Source of the DNA: a bacterium
GTDB taxonomy: Bacteria; Desulfobacterota; DSWW01
NCBI GenBank assembly: GCA_028277985.1
Contig: JANQFG010000105.1
Coordinates: 39,046 to 103,045, forward strand
Length of the DNA: 64,000 nt
Reading direction: 5' to 3'
Made by a program: the position numbers and the translations under genes. The notes under the pieces are model-generated. The model was not told the DNA's origin. It did not search any database and saw nothing but the letters and a program-made list of their open reading frames with translations. Of the stretch, positions 16,176 to 23,965 are shown one piece after another. Numbering within the stretch: the stretch's first letter is position 1; each line of letters starts with the position of its first letter.

Positions 16176-17879
16176 ATGGCAGAAATCACTGGAGGAGAAC
16201 TCCTTGCACGTTGTCTCGCCAATGAAGGCGTAAAATTCATCTTCGGGCTGCCGTGCCCCGAGATCGACCCGATGCTGGCGTCGCTGGAGAAATACGATAT
16301 CCGGCTCGTACCGATACGGCACGAGGCCGCTGCGGTCCATATGGCCGAAGGCGTGTACAGGACGAGCGGCCAGGTGGCGGCCGTGCTCGGCAATCCTGGA
16401 CCCGGCTCGGCCAACCTTCTGCCGGGGGTGATCACGGCCCGTCATGAAGGCGTTCCCGTGATCGTGATTACGTCGCAGCACCGGCCCGAGATCGTCTACC
16501 CTTCTCCGCCCTCCACGTTCCAGGGCCAGGACCAGCTTGATGTGTTCAAGCCGGCCGTCAAATGGGGCGCTCCGATCTTCGCCTGGGGCCGCATCCCGGA
16601 GATCGTGCGCATGGCCTACCGCGAGATGTGGTTGGGCCGCCCCGGACCGGTGCACATCGATGCTCCCATGCCGATCATGTACGAGACGGGCGAAGAGGAA
16701 ACGGCCCCTGTGTTCCCGCCCCGGCAATACCGCTGCGGGCTGCCCCAGCCCTCGGACAAGCAGATCCAGGAGGCGGCCGAGCTGCTTGCCTCCGCAGAGC
16801 GGCCACTCGTCATTTCGGGTTGCGGCGTGGACCGTTCGGGCGCGAACATCGCGGTCATGGAGATCGTGGGGATGCTCAACTGCCCCGTCTTCAGCACCAT
16901 GGCGGGCCGCTCCACCGTGCCGATCGACCACCCGAACCACATTTACAGCTTTGGTGCGGGCGGAGACATCGTCAAACAAGAGGCGGACGTAGTGCTTGTG
17001 GCGGGCTCCAGGCTCGGCAACCTCGATCTCCCTTATGACAAGTACTGGGGCGAGTCCTCCAGGCACAAGTTCATCCAGATAGACATCGACCCCCGCAACA
17101 TGGGTGTGACCCGCCCGATCACCCTGGGCATCGTCGCCGACGCCAAGGCTACGCTGGACGGAATCGTCAAGGCCCTCAGGGGTATGAATGTCAAACGGAA
17201 GGACGGCCTGGATCTGGCCCGGTATCGCGAAGCTGCGGAGGACTCCTGGAGCGAGGCGTTCAAGATGGTCGAGGACTGGCCGGGCCCGGGCATCCATCCC
17301 GCCCGTGCCATGCAGGCCGTGGCCGAGACCTTTGGAAAGGACGCGATCTATCTGACGGACGGAGGCATGACCTCGCTCTGGGCCCACTGGTTCCTTCCGG
17401 CCACCTGGCCGCGCTCCTATCACGGCATCCTGGAGCTCGGCATGCTCGGGATCGGCGTCCCCTACGCGGTCGGTGCCAAGCTGGCGAACCCGGATCGGGA
17501 GATCGTCTGCGTCACCGGTGACGGCGCCGCAGGCTTCAACTTCATGGAGATGCAATCCGCTGCAAGGGAAGGCCTGAACATCACGACCGTGGTCTTCGCA
17601 GAGGGCCAATGGACCATGGAGATACCGAACGAGATGATGCTCTGGGGTAAGACCTTCGGCACGGGCATGGGAGAGGTCCGCTGGGACAAGGTGGGCGAGG
17701 GCCTGGGTTGCTCCGGCATCTACGCGGACAAAGCGGAAGAGGTGGGCCCTGCGATCAAGGCCGCCAAGGAGACCAAAGGCCCGACCGTGGTCTGTCTGAA
17801 GACCGACCTTCAGGCGAACCTGGGCGTGCCCGAGGACTACATGATGCGCTTCTTCGAGGTGTACCAGGGGCCACAGTAA
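16176..17879 (+). CDS. Thiamine-pyrophosphate-dependent enzyme (acetolactate synthase-like) with an altered metal motif
   Basis: A 567-residue TPP enzyme with the three-domain layout of the acetolactate synthase/oxalyl-CoA decarboxylase family: Pyr domain with cofactor-activating Glu50 in RHEAAAVHMAEG, central Rossmann-like domain (about 195-330) and PP domain. The metal motif starts normally at GDG (Asp449). About 26 residues later the expected Asn-Asn is replaced by Ala475-Glu476 (VVFAEGQW), so the second metal ligand would be Glu or absent. GGAGG lies 6 nt before the ATG at 16176, which fixes the start although the frame is open upstream. Flanked by SDRs, it may cleave or join a 2-keto acid or acyloin; the reaction is not assignable. 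Confidence 0.88.
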   Translation: MAEITGGELLARCLANEGVKFIFGLPCPEIDPMLASLEKYDIRLVPIRHEAAAVHMAEGVYRTSGQVAAVLGNPGPGSANLLPGVITARHEGVPVIVITSQHRPEIVYPSPPSTFQGQDQLDVFKPAVKWGAPIFAWGRIPEIVRMAYREMWLGRPGPVHIDAPMPIMYETGEEETAPVFPPRQYRCGLPQPSDKQIQEAAELLASAERPLVISGCGVDRSGANIAVMEIVGMLNCPVFSTMAGRSTVPIDHPNHIYSFGAGGDIVKQEADVVLVAGSRLGNLDLPYDKYWGESSRHKFIQIDIDPRNMGVTRPITLGIVADAKATLDGIVKALRGMNVKRKDGLDLARYREAAEDSWSEAFKMVEDWPGPGIHPARAMQAVAETFGKDAIYLTDGGMTSLWAHWFLPATWPRSYHGILELGMLGIGVPYAVGAKLANPDREIVCVTGDGAAGFNFMEMQSAAREGLNITTVVFAEGQWTMEIPNEMMLWGKTFGTGMGEVRWDKVGEGLGCSGIYADKAEEVGPAIKAAKETKGPTVVCLKTDLQANLGVPEDYMMRFFEVYQGPQ

Positions 17880-17888
17880 TCCGTCGGA

Positions 17889-17916
17889 GATTGCGAGTGT
17901 AGCGAAGCTAACCCCC
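17889..17916 (+). repeat. Dispersed repeat ATTGCGAG...CTAACCCCC
   Basis: A copy of the ATTGCGAG family directly behind the TPP-enzyme gene, with GCGAAGCTAACCCCC in place of the usual GAAGCAACCCCC tail. Confidence 0.65.
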
Positions 17917-17954
17917 GGCACTAACCGGCGGCCGCAGTGCCCTCACCCACGGAC

Positions 17955-17989
17955 ATTGCGAGCCGCTTCCGGCGGCGAAGCAACCCCCC
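17955..17989 (+). repeat. Dispersed repeat ATTGCGAG...GAAGCAACCCCC
   Basis: Second copy in the same gap; the middle CCGCTTCCGGCGGC is self-complementary around CCGC/GCGG. Confidence 0.7.
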
Positions 17990-18060
17990 AGCCCCCGTGA
18001 CTTCCTCCCCGGCCCCGAATCTGGTACCCTCTCCAGTTACGGCAATCCCCCCCAACTGCC

Positions 18061-18086
18061 GTCATTCCCGCGGAAGCGGGAATCCC
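18061..18086. repeat. ATTCCCGCG palindrome
   Basis: ATTCCCGC, a short loop, then GCGGGAAT: a near-perfect hairpin just upstream of the first of two tandem SDR genes. It is the widespread intergenic palindrome type. Confidence 0.65.
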
Positions 18087-18112
18087 TCAGCATCCAGCGG
18101 AGGAGCCCCCAC

Positions 18113-18940
18113 GTGAAAACTCTGACTAACAAAGTAGCCGCCGTAACCGGGGCCGCCTCGGGCATCGGCCGCGCCCTGGCAACGAACCTCGCTGCCAAGG
18201 GATGCCATCTGGCCATCTCGGACGTGGATGAGCCCGGCCTCCAAGAAACCGCGAGCCTCATCACCGACGCGAAAGTGAAGATCACCACCCACATCGTTGA
18301 CGTGGCCGACCGTGACCGGGTCCACCAATACGCCGATGACGTGGTGGAACAGCATGGCCGCGTGAACATCATCATCAACAACGCAGGGGTCGGTGTCGGC
18401 GACACCATCGAAGATGTCTCCTACGATGATTTCGAATGGATCGTGGGCATCAACTTCTGGGGCGTGGTTTACGGCACCAAGGCCTTCCTCCCATACTTGA
18501 AGAAAGAGCCCGAAGGCCACATCGTGAACATCTCCAGCATCAACGGCATCGTTCCGAACCCGAACAACGGCCCCTACTGTGCCACCAAGTTCGCAGTGAA
18601 AGGATTCACCGAGACCCTCCGCCAGGAGCTAAACGGGACCTCCGTAGGCGTGACCGTAGTGCATCCTGGAGGCATCGGAACAAACATCGTCCGAAACGCC
18701 CGCATCCGCAAAGGTGTGAATCCGAACAAGACGCACGAAGAGCTGGCCGCGGCGTTCGATGAACACCTCGTCCGGAACACCCCGGATTTCGCGGCCCGGA
18801 CGATCATCTCCGGGATCGAAAATAACAAGCAACGGGTCATGGTGGGTGGAGACGCTAAAACCATGGATTGGTTCACCCGTCTCTTTCCGGTAGGCGCAAC
18901 CCGTTTCGTACGCTACATCACCCACAGATTCTCGAGCTGA
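18113..18940 (+). CDS. SDR family oxidoreductase, tandem paralogue 1
   Basis: A 275-residue classical SDR: TGAASGIGRA cofactor loop, Asp-Val in ISDVDE suggesting NAD, IINNAGVG, catalytic Ser in NISSING and YCATK for Tyr/Lys. The start is GTG, fixed by GGAGGAG 7 nt upstream. The next gene is its close duplicate (about 75-80 % identical residues by eye, same length, no gaps), and the sequence AGGAGCCCCCA before both starts is also shared. Duplication therefore included the translation signal. The pair lies between a TPP enzyme and an acyl-CoA dehydrogenase. Substrate unknown. Confidence 0.88.
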   Translation: MKTLTNKVAAVTGAASGIGRALATNLAAKGCHLAISDVDEPGLQETASLITDAKVKITTHIVDVADRDRVHQYADDVVEQHGRVNIIINNAGVGVGDTIEDVSYDDFEWIVGINFWGVVYGTKAFLPYLKKEPEGHIVNISSINGIVPNPNNGPYCATKFAVKGFTETLRQELNGTSVGVTVVHPGGIGTNIVRNARIRKGVNPNKTHEELAAAFDEHLVRNTPDFAARTIISGIENNKQRVMVGGDAKTMDWFTRLFPVGATRFVRYITHRFSS

Positions 18941-19003
18941 ATTCGCAAGAAGTCTTTCCCGCCCAGGCGGAAACCCTTTGCCCTCAATCCCAGGAGCCCC
19001 CAG

Positions 19004-19831
19004 ATGAAATCCCTCACCGACAGAGTCGCCGCAGTGACCGGCGCTGCCTCGGGCATCGGCCGCGCACTGGCAACGAACCTCGCCGCAGAAGGGTGCCATC
19101 TGGCCCTCTCGGACGTGAACGAACAGGGTCTCCGGGAAACTGCGAGCCTCCTCGCCGGCAAGAACGTCAAGGTCACCACCCACGTCGTGGACGTGGCCAA
19201 CCGTGACCAGGTCCACCAGTATGCCGACGACGTCGTGAAGGAGCACGGCCGTGCCAATATCATCATCAATAACGCGGGCGTCGCTGTCGCGGACTCGATC
19301 GAAGATGTCTCGTACGAGGACTTCGAATGGATCGTGGGCATCAACTTCTGGGGTGTGGTCCACGGCACCAAGGCCTTCCTTCCCTACATCAAGAAAGAGC
19401 CCGAAGGCCACATCGTCAACATCTCCAGTATCAACGGCATCGTGCCGAACCCGCTGAACGCCCCGTACTGCGCCACCAAGTTCGCAGTGAAAGGCTTCAC
19501 CGAAGCCCTGAAACAGGAACTTCACGGGACCCAGATCGGGGTGACCGTGGTCCATCCCGGCGGAATCAAGACCGACATCGTCCGTAACGCCCGTTTCCGA
19601 AAGCATGTTCGCCCGGAAATGACCAAAGAGAAGATGGCGAGTGTCTACGACGAGAAGCTTTTCAAGACAACGGCCGAGACCGCGGCCCAGACGATCGTTT
19701 CCGCCATCGAGAACAACAAGCAACGGATCCTGGTTGGGGGAGACGCAAAATTCATGGATCTGCTCACCAGGCTCTTCCCGATTTCTGCAACCAAGTTCGT
19801 CAGGAACCTGACCTACAAATTCACGGAGTAA
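19004..19831 (+). CDS. SDR family oxidoreductase, tandem paralogue 2
   Basis: 275 residues with the same motifs as its upstream duplicate (TGAASGIGRA, INNAGVA, SISS-type Ser block, YCATK). Differences concentrate in the outer helices around residues 40-60 and in the C-terminal third (HVRPEMTKEKMASVYDEKLFKT), which shapes the substrate pocket in SDRs. The copies may therefore have diverged in substrate. It starts at ATG with AGGAGCCCCCAG upstream. The gap to the first copy is 63 bp and to the acyl-CoA dehydrogenase 19 bp, so all three are likely on one transcript. Confidence 0.88.
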   Translation: MKSLTDRVAAVTGAASGIGRALATNLAAEGCHLALSDVNEQGLRETASLLAGKNVKVTTHVVDVANRDQVHQYADDVVKEHGRANIIINNAGVAVADSIEDVSYEDFEWIVGINFWGVVHGTKAFLPYIKKEPEGHIVNISSINGIVPNPLNAPYCATKFAVKGFTEALKQELHGTQIGVTVVHPGGIKTDIVRNARFRKHVRPEMTKEKMASVYDEKLFKTTAETAAQTIVSAIENNKQRILVGGDAKFMDLLTRLFPISATKFVRNLTYKFTE

Positions 19832-19850
19832 ACGCGGAAGGAGGTAATCC

Positions 19851-21116
19851 ATGGACTACTTCGACGTGAACCTGGACCTGACCGAAGAAGACCTGGCACT
19901 CAAGGCGGCTGCCAACCAGTTCGCCAGAGAGGTCATCCGTCCGACCGCCAAGGCCCTCGACGAAATGACTCCGGAGGAGGTGATCGCGGACGGCTCGCCC
20001 CTGTTCGACTTCCTCAGGAAGTCCTACGAACTGGGATACCACAAGATGCTCCTCCCCGAGGCGGTGGGCGGTATGGGACTCACCCCCCTTCAGACCCACG
20101 TCCTCATGGAAGAGATGGGGTACGGCAGCTTCGGCCTGGCCGTGCAGCTTGCGGTCTGCAGCTTCGTCCCCTACACGGCCGCATTCACCGGCAACGAAGA
20201 GCTCATCAAGGAGTTCACCGTTCCCTACTGCGAGTGCACCGACGGCAGCCTCCGGTCCTGCTGGGGCGGCACCGAGCCTGACCACGGCTCCGACAACATC
20301 GGTATGGGCGAGGACTTCTTCACCCAACCGATACGAACCAACTGCGTTGCCAAGAGGGACGGCGATGACTGGGTCATCAACGGCCAGAAAGCTGCCTGGG
20401 TCTCGGGCGGCACCATCTCCACCCACTGCCAACTCCACATCCAGACCGACCCGGACATGGGATTCGCCGGCTTCAGCATCTTCCTCATACCCATGGACCT
20501 GCCGGGCTGCTCCAAGGGAAAGCCGCTCAACAAGATCGGCCAGCGGGACCTGAACCAGGGGGAGCTCTTTTTCGAGGACGTCCGGGTGTCCGACAAGTAC
20601 CGGATCATCGGCCCCGACATGTACCCCATGATGGAGGACGGGATCCTGGCCCTGGCCAATGCCTGGATGGCCACCTGGGCGACCGGCCTGGCCCGGGCCG
20701 CCTATGAAGAGGCACTGACCTACTGCAAAGAGCGGGTCCAGGGCGGCAGGGTCCTGGCCGAGCACTACTCGATCAAGCAGAGAATCTTCGAGATGTTCTC
20801 CCGCGTAGAGACCTGCAGAGCCCTTTCCCGGGCCGCGATCAATTTGAACATGCGCATCGCCCCGGGCTTTGCCGAATACTCCATGGCGGCCAAGACCACG
20901 GCCACCCGGCTCTGCCTGGAGAACGCAAGCGACGCGATCCAGCTCCTCGGCGGCAACGGTCTCTCCAAGGAGTATCTGCCCGAGAAGCTCTTCCGGGACG
21001 CCCGCGCGACCCTGATCGAGGACGGCAACAACGAGATCCTGGCCCGCCGCGGCGGCCACATGCTATTCGAATCGTACCCCCGGCCTCGGGACACCATCCC
21101 TTTCATTCCGGGATGA
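19851..21116 (+). CDS. Acyl-CoA dehydrogenase
   Basis: A 421-residue flavoprotein with the full acyl-CoA dehydrogenase layout: N-terminal helical domain (1-130), middle beta domain with the FAD/substrate stretch SCWGGTEPDHGSD and WVINGQKAAWVSGG, and C-terminal helical domain with LLGGNGLSKEY. The segment aligned to the usual IYEGTNEI catalytic loop reads IEDGNNEI. The catalytic Glu position is therefore Asp391, with Glu390 just before it; this Asp may act as base. It oxidises an acyl-CoA to the enoyl-CoA and passes electrons to ETF. GGAGG precedes the ATG. It sits 19 bp after the second tandem SDR, within a probable catabolic operon. Confidence 0.9.
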   Translation: MDYFDVNLDLTEEDLALKAAANQFAREVIRPTAKALDEMTPEEVIADGSPLFDFLRKSYELGYHKMLLPEAVGGMGLTPLQTHVLMEEMGYGSFGLAVQLAVCSFVPYTAAFTGNEELIKEFTVPYCECTDGSLRSCWGGTEPDHGSDNIGMGEDFFTQPIRTNCVAKRDGDDWVINGQKAAWVSGGTISTHCQLHIQTDPDMGFAGFSIFLIPMDLPGCSKGKPLNKIGQRDLNQGELFFEDVRVSDKYRIIGPDMYPMMEDGILALANAWMATWATGLARAAYEEALTYCKERVQGGRVLAEHYSIKQRIFEMFSRVETCRALSRAAINLNMRIAPGFAEYSMAAKTTATRLCLENASDAIQLLGGNGLSKEYLPEKLFRDARATLIEDGNNEILARRGGHMLFESYPRPRDTIPFIPG

Positions 21117-21121
21117 GCCGG

Positions 21122-21260
21122 ACATTGCGAGCCTAGCGAAGTCGGAAAAAAGTGGAGATTGCGAGCGTAGCGAAATCGCAATAAAGTGGAGATTGCGAGC
21201 GTAGCGAAATCGCAATAAAGTGGAGATTGCGAGGAGCCTGAGGCGACGAAGCAACCCCCC
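21122..21260 (+). repeat. Tandem array of the ATTGCGAG repeat, 34-bp period
   Basis: Four head-to-tail units start at 21122, 21156, 21190 and 21224. Units 2 and 3 are identical over 34 bp (AGATTGCGAGCGTAGCGAAA, then TCGCAATAAAGTGG). Unit 1 differs at a few sites, and unit 4 carries the GAAGCAACCCCC tail. The array fills most of the gap between the acyl-CoA dehydrogenase and the Fe-S protein gene. Confidence 0.85.
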
Positions 21261-21337
21261 GGCCCAGCGGCTTCCTTCCTCTGCCCAGGTACGGTACCAT
21301 GGTAGCTCTCCCATCTATCAGAGAAGGAACCCCCAAC

Positions 21338-22456
21338 ATGACCCTCAAACAACGCATCACCGAAAAGGCCCTCGAGCTCGGCTTTGCAGACGTAGGCTTC
21401 ACCACCGCCGATCCCCTGGACCTCTACATCAAGGAGTACGAAACCCGCCCGGAGATGTACGATTGGACGAAACTCGGTGGCCTGGACCTGAAGCAGGGCG
21501 CCGGCCTCGCGCAGAACCACCCGTGGGCCAAGTCCATGGTGGTCCTCATCTACAACTACCACCAGAAGCATTTCCCGGCGGACCTTGTGGGCAAATACGG
21601 GCGGTGTTACCAGATCGACGACCGGATCGCCCAGAAGGACTGGGTCCTCGCCATCATCAACTTCATCGGGTTCCTGAGCGAAGAAGGGATGCAACTTCAC
21701 CAGGGAGAAGAGATCCCGGCCCGCATGTCGGCGGCCCGGGCCGGTCTGGTGACTTACGGGAAGAACTGCTTCGCCTACGCCCGCAAATCCATGATGGGCG
21801 CCTCCTGGCTGGTGAGCGTCCCCATTCTGGTCGACGCGGAGATCGAGCCGGACGAGCCTTCCATCGAGGTCGGCTGCCCGAAATGGTGCAAGAACGCCTG
21901 CCTGGCCGCATGCCCCACCGGCGCGCTGTACAAGCCTAAGAAGATGAACCCCCTCAAGTGTATCCCCTTCAACACCTACTATGCTCCCGGAATCACGGCC
22001 ATGGAGCTCAGGGAGCCCATGGGCAGGTGGATCTACGGCTGCGACCGGTGTCAGCAGGTCTGTCCGCGCAACGAACCCTGGATGAACCAGGTTCTCCCGG
22101 AGAACCCTCCTCTGATGGAGATAGCCGGAGACTTCCAACCCGAAGTCATTCTCACCATGTCTCAGGACCATTACGAGAACAAGATCATGCCGCTCATGTT
22201 CTACATCCCAAAGGAGAACATCGGGAAGTGGAAGATGAACGCTGCCCGGGCACTCGGAAACATGGGCGACACGGGCCATGTCCCGATCCTGGCCGAGACC
22301 CTCGCCGACAACCCGGACGAGACGGTCCGCGGCATGTGCGCCTGGTCATTGGGAAGGCTCGGCGGAAGCAAGGCCAAAGCCGCCCTCGAATCCCGACTAC
22401 CCGGCGAGGACGGCCTGGTAAAGGAAGAAATCACCCTCGCCCTGGAGAAACTCTAG
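21338..22456 (+). CDS. QueG-like 4Fe-4S protein with C-terminal HEAT-like repeats
   Basis: About 372 residues, related to epoxyqueuosine reductase and to corrinoid/Fe-S reductases. Two clusters are visible. The first reads C-PKW-C-KNA-C-LAA-CPTGAL, with every cysteine spaced by four rather than the usual CxxCxxCxxxCP. The second is YGCDRCQQVCPRN. The C-terminal ~90 residues (NAARALGNMGDTGHVP, then ETVRGMCAWSLGRLGG) are two HEAT-like units, as in QueG. There is no Tat signal. AAGGA lies 9 nt before the ATG at 21338. It lies in the catabolic cluster, and family members reduce organic substrates with a cobalamin; whether this one does is open. Confidence 0.8.
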   Translation: MTLKQRITEKALELGFADVGFTTADPLDLYIKEYETRPEMYDWTKLGGLDLKQGAGLAQNHPWAKSMVVLIYNYHQKHFPADLVGKYGRCYQIDDRIAQKDWVLAIINFIGFLSEEGMQLHQGEEIPARMSAARAGLVTYGKNCFAYARKSMMGASWLVSVPILVDAEIEPDEPSIEVGCPKWCKNACLAACPTGALYKPKKMNPLKCIPFNTYYAPGITAMELREPMGRWIYGCDRCQQVCPRNEPWMNQVLPENPPLMEIAGDFQPEVILTMSQDHYENKIMPLMFYIPKENIGKWKMNAARALGNMGDTGHVPILAETLADNPDETVRGMCAWSLGRLGGSKAKAALESRLPGEDGLVKEEITLALEKL

Positions 22457-22489
22457 GAAGGAACACGGACAACGCACCCAAAACAACGG

Positions 22490-22525
22490 ACATTGCGAGT
22501 CGCCGAAGGCGACGAAGCAACCCCC
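22490..22525 (+). repeat. Dispersed repeat ATTGCGAG...GAAGCAACCCCC
   Basis: A copy behind the QueG-like gene; the middle GTCGCCGAAGGCGAC is an inverted repeat (GTCGCC/GGCGAC). Confidence 0.75.
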
Positions 22526-22538
22526 TAGCACCTTATGA

Positions 22539-22567
22539 AGATTGCGAGTGAAGCGAAGCAACCCCCC
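22539..22567 (+). repeat. Dispersed repeat ATTGCGAG...GAAGCAACCCCC
   Basis: A second copy 13 bp after the previous one, ending just before the ribosome binding site of the glyoxalase gene. Confidence 0.75.
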
Positions 22568-22585
22568 AGCTGAAGGGAGCCAACT

Positions 22586-22978
22586 ATGCGCCTCCTCCAC
22601 ACCATGATCCGCGTAGGGAACCTGGAAGAGTCCATCAAGTTCTACACAGAAATCCTCGGCATGAGGCTGCTTCGCAGAAAAGACTACCCGAGCGGCAAGT
22701 TCACCCTCGCCTTTGTCGGCTACGGGAGCGAATCGGAAGAGGCGGTCATCGAGCTGACCCACAACTGGGACGTGGATCACTACGAGCTGGGGAACGCCTA
22801 CGGACACATCGCCCTCGAAGTGGACGACGTATACGAGGCCTGCGACAAGATACGAGAACGAGGGGGCAAGGTCGTCCGTGACGCAGGCCCCATGAAGGGC
22901 GGCACCACCATCCTGGCTTTCGTCGAGGACCCGGACGGCTACAAGATCGAGCTCTTGGGAAAGAAGAGCGCGGACTGA
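22586..22978 (+). CDS. gloA: Lactoylglutathione lyase (glyoxalase I) family protein
   Basis: 130 residues in two beta-alpha-beta-beta-beta modules. The four metal ligands align exactly with E. coli GloA in position: His5, Glu56, His74 and Glu122. It would isomerise hemithioacetals such as that of methylglyoxal. As the genome's thiol is unknown, a related VOC enzyme such as methylmalonyl-CoA epimerase is a weaker alternative; the IELTHNW and GHIALEVDD blocks favour GloA. The last 31 codons and stop (22883-22978) are duplicated at 23714-23809 with about 91 % identity, on the far side of a vapBC pair. Confidence 0.88.
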   Translation: MRLLHTMIRVGNLEESIKFYTEILGMRLLRRKDYPSGKFTLAFVGYGSESEEAVIELTHNWDVDHYELGNAYGHIALEVDDVYEACDKIRERGGKVVRDAGPMKGGTTILAFVEDPDGYKIELLGKKSAD

Positions 22979-23003
22979 TTCTAAAAAGATCCTTCGAAGC
23001 CTC

Positions 23004-23042
23004 TTGACAGGAACCTGTTCCGTGCTATCATAATGATATCAT
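23004..23042 (+). promoter_or_regulatory. vapBC promoter with inverted repeats
   Basis: TTGACA at 23004-23009, a 16-bp spacer and TATCAT at 23026-23031. GGAACCTGTTCC (23010-23021) is an inverted repeat between the elements. ATCATAATGAT (23027-23037) and ATGATATCAT (23033-23042) are overlapping palindromes on the -10. Such repeats are the usual binding sites for the ribbon-helix-helix antitoxin. Confidence 0.7.
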
Positions 23043-23067
23043 ATGGCACATATGAAGGAGGCCTCTC

Positions 23068-23298
23068 GTGGGACAAATACTCGTGCGTGACCTGAATGAC
23101 GAGGTCATCGAAAGGCTGAAGAACCGAGCCAGGAACGACGGCCGTTCTCTCCAGTCAGAGGTTAAGCTGATCCTGGAGCAGGCGGCTCGAGCAGATGTAA
23201 AGGCAGCACGCAAGCTTGCAAACGATATTCGGAAACGCTTCAAAGGAAGAAAACTCACGGACAGCGCCGACCTGATCCGTGAGGATCGCGACAGATGA
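23068..23298 (+). CDS. vapB: FitA/VapB-type ribbon-helix-helix antitoxin
   Basis: 76 residues. The N-terminal strand and helices (QILVRDLNDEVIERLKNRARNDGRSLQSEV) match the FitA-like Arc/MetJ DNA-binding fold. The charged C-terminal tail ([22 protein letters not shown]) would wrap around the toxin. The start is GTG with AAGGAGG 6 nt upstream. The stop overlaps the vapC start (ATGA), ensuring coupled translation. The protein should neutralise VapC and repress its own palindrome-bearing promoter. Confidence 0.9.
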   Translation: MGQILVRDLNDEVIERLKNRARNDGRSLQSEVKLILEQAARADVKAARKLANDIRKRFKGRKLTDSADLIREDRDR

Positions 23299-23714
23299 GC
23301 GTCTTTGTCGTAGACGCCAGCGTTGTCGCGAAGTGGTTCTTTCCCGAGTCCCACACCGAAAACTCTCTTCGCCTTCTTGCGGACCGAAACCGCCTCCATG
23401 CACCCGACTTCCTTTTCGCGGAATTAGACAACGTTGTGTGCAAGAGAATTCGGCGAGGCGAGATCAACCGGGTTGAGGGAGACAGGATCAGGGAAGCATT
23501 GCGGCGGTTCCCGATCCAAACACACAGCTTCTTGGCCCTCCTGGATCCGGGATATGAGATCGCCGTAAGATCAGGGCGTAGTGTCTACGACTGTCTCTAC
23601 GTCGCCCTGGCGGTTCTACTCGATGGCAAGATGGTCACCGCCGACCGTCGGCTCCACGACGGACTGGCCGCCGGACCGCTGTCGAAGAATCTCTTGTGGA
23701 TCGAGGAACTCTAG
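23295..23714 (+). CDS. vapC: VapC-type PIN-domain ribonuclease toxin
   Basis: 139 residues with the four acidic residues of the PIN-domain nuclease site: Asp7 (VVDAS), Glu43 (FAELDNV), Asp99 ([10 protein letters not shown]) and Asp117 (TADRRL). The toxin cleaves RNA, in known cases tRNA or rRNA, when not bound by antitoxin. It is translationally coupled to vapB through a 4-bp overlap. Its TAG stop ends on the first base of the second copy of the gloA 3' end, so the cassette abuts that repeat exactly. Confidence 0.92.
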   Translation: MSVFVVDASVVAKWFFPESHTENSLRLLADRNRLHAPDFLFAELDNVVCKRIRRGEINRVEGDRIREALRRFPIQTHSFLALLDPGYEIAVRSGRSVYDCLYVALAVLLDGKMVTADRRLHDGLAAGPLSKNLLWIEEL

Positions 23715-23809
23715 CCGGCCCCATGAAGGGCGGCACCACCATCCTCGCCTTTGTCGAAGACCCTGACGGCTATAAGATCGAGCTCTTGGGAAAGAAGAGC
23801 ACAGACTGA
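23714..23809 (+). pseudogene. Second, diverged copy of the gloA 3' end
   Basis: 96 bp matching codons 100-130 plus the stop of the glyoxalase gene at 22883-22978. By eye 9 bases differ. Seven codons change only at the third position, and one codon changes Ala to Thr. This pattern shows the fragment evolved as part of a functional gene before it came to rest here. It has no start of its own. Together with the upstream copy it brackets the 735-bp vapBC segment. Confidence 0.85.
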
Positions 23810-23870
23810 GCACAACCCCGCCATAGAGCGACACGCTCGCGGCGAGCCCCGCTTCACCACACAAAAAGCC

Positions 23871-23910
23871 TTGACACATGTCCCCTGATGTAGGTAAAAC
23901 TTACTTACAT
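23871..23910 (+). promoter_or_regulatory. Promoter and TetR-type operator
   Basis: TTGACA at 23871-23876 with a -10-like GTAAAA at 23894-23899. A 23-bp inverted repeat covers the -10: ATGTAGGTAA (23888-23897), AAC, TTACTTACAT (23901-23910), with one mismatch between the arms. This is a typical operator for autoregulation by the TetR protein encoded 55 bp downstream. Confidence 0.75.
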
Positions 23911-23965
23911 CACCGCCCAAGGAGACCTCTCCGGGCGGGAACCCGGAAATACGAGGAATCGCAGC

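Noticed and set aside
21122..21260. CRISPR array
   Set aside because: The units are contiguous repeats without unique spacers, and no cas genes are nearby.
21338..22456. Reductive dehalogenase
   Set aside because: No Tat signal and no membrane-anchor partner gene; length and C-terminal HEAT units fit QueG better.
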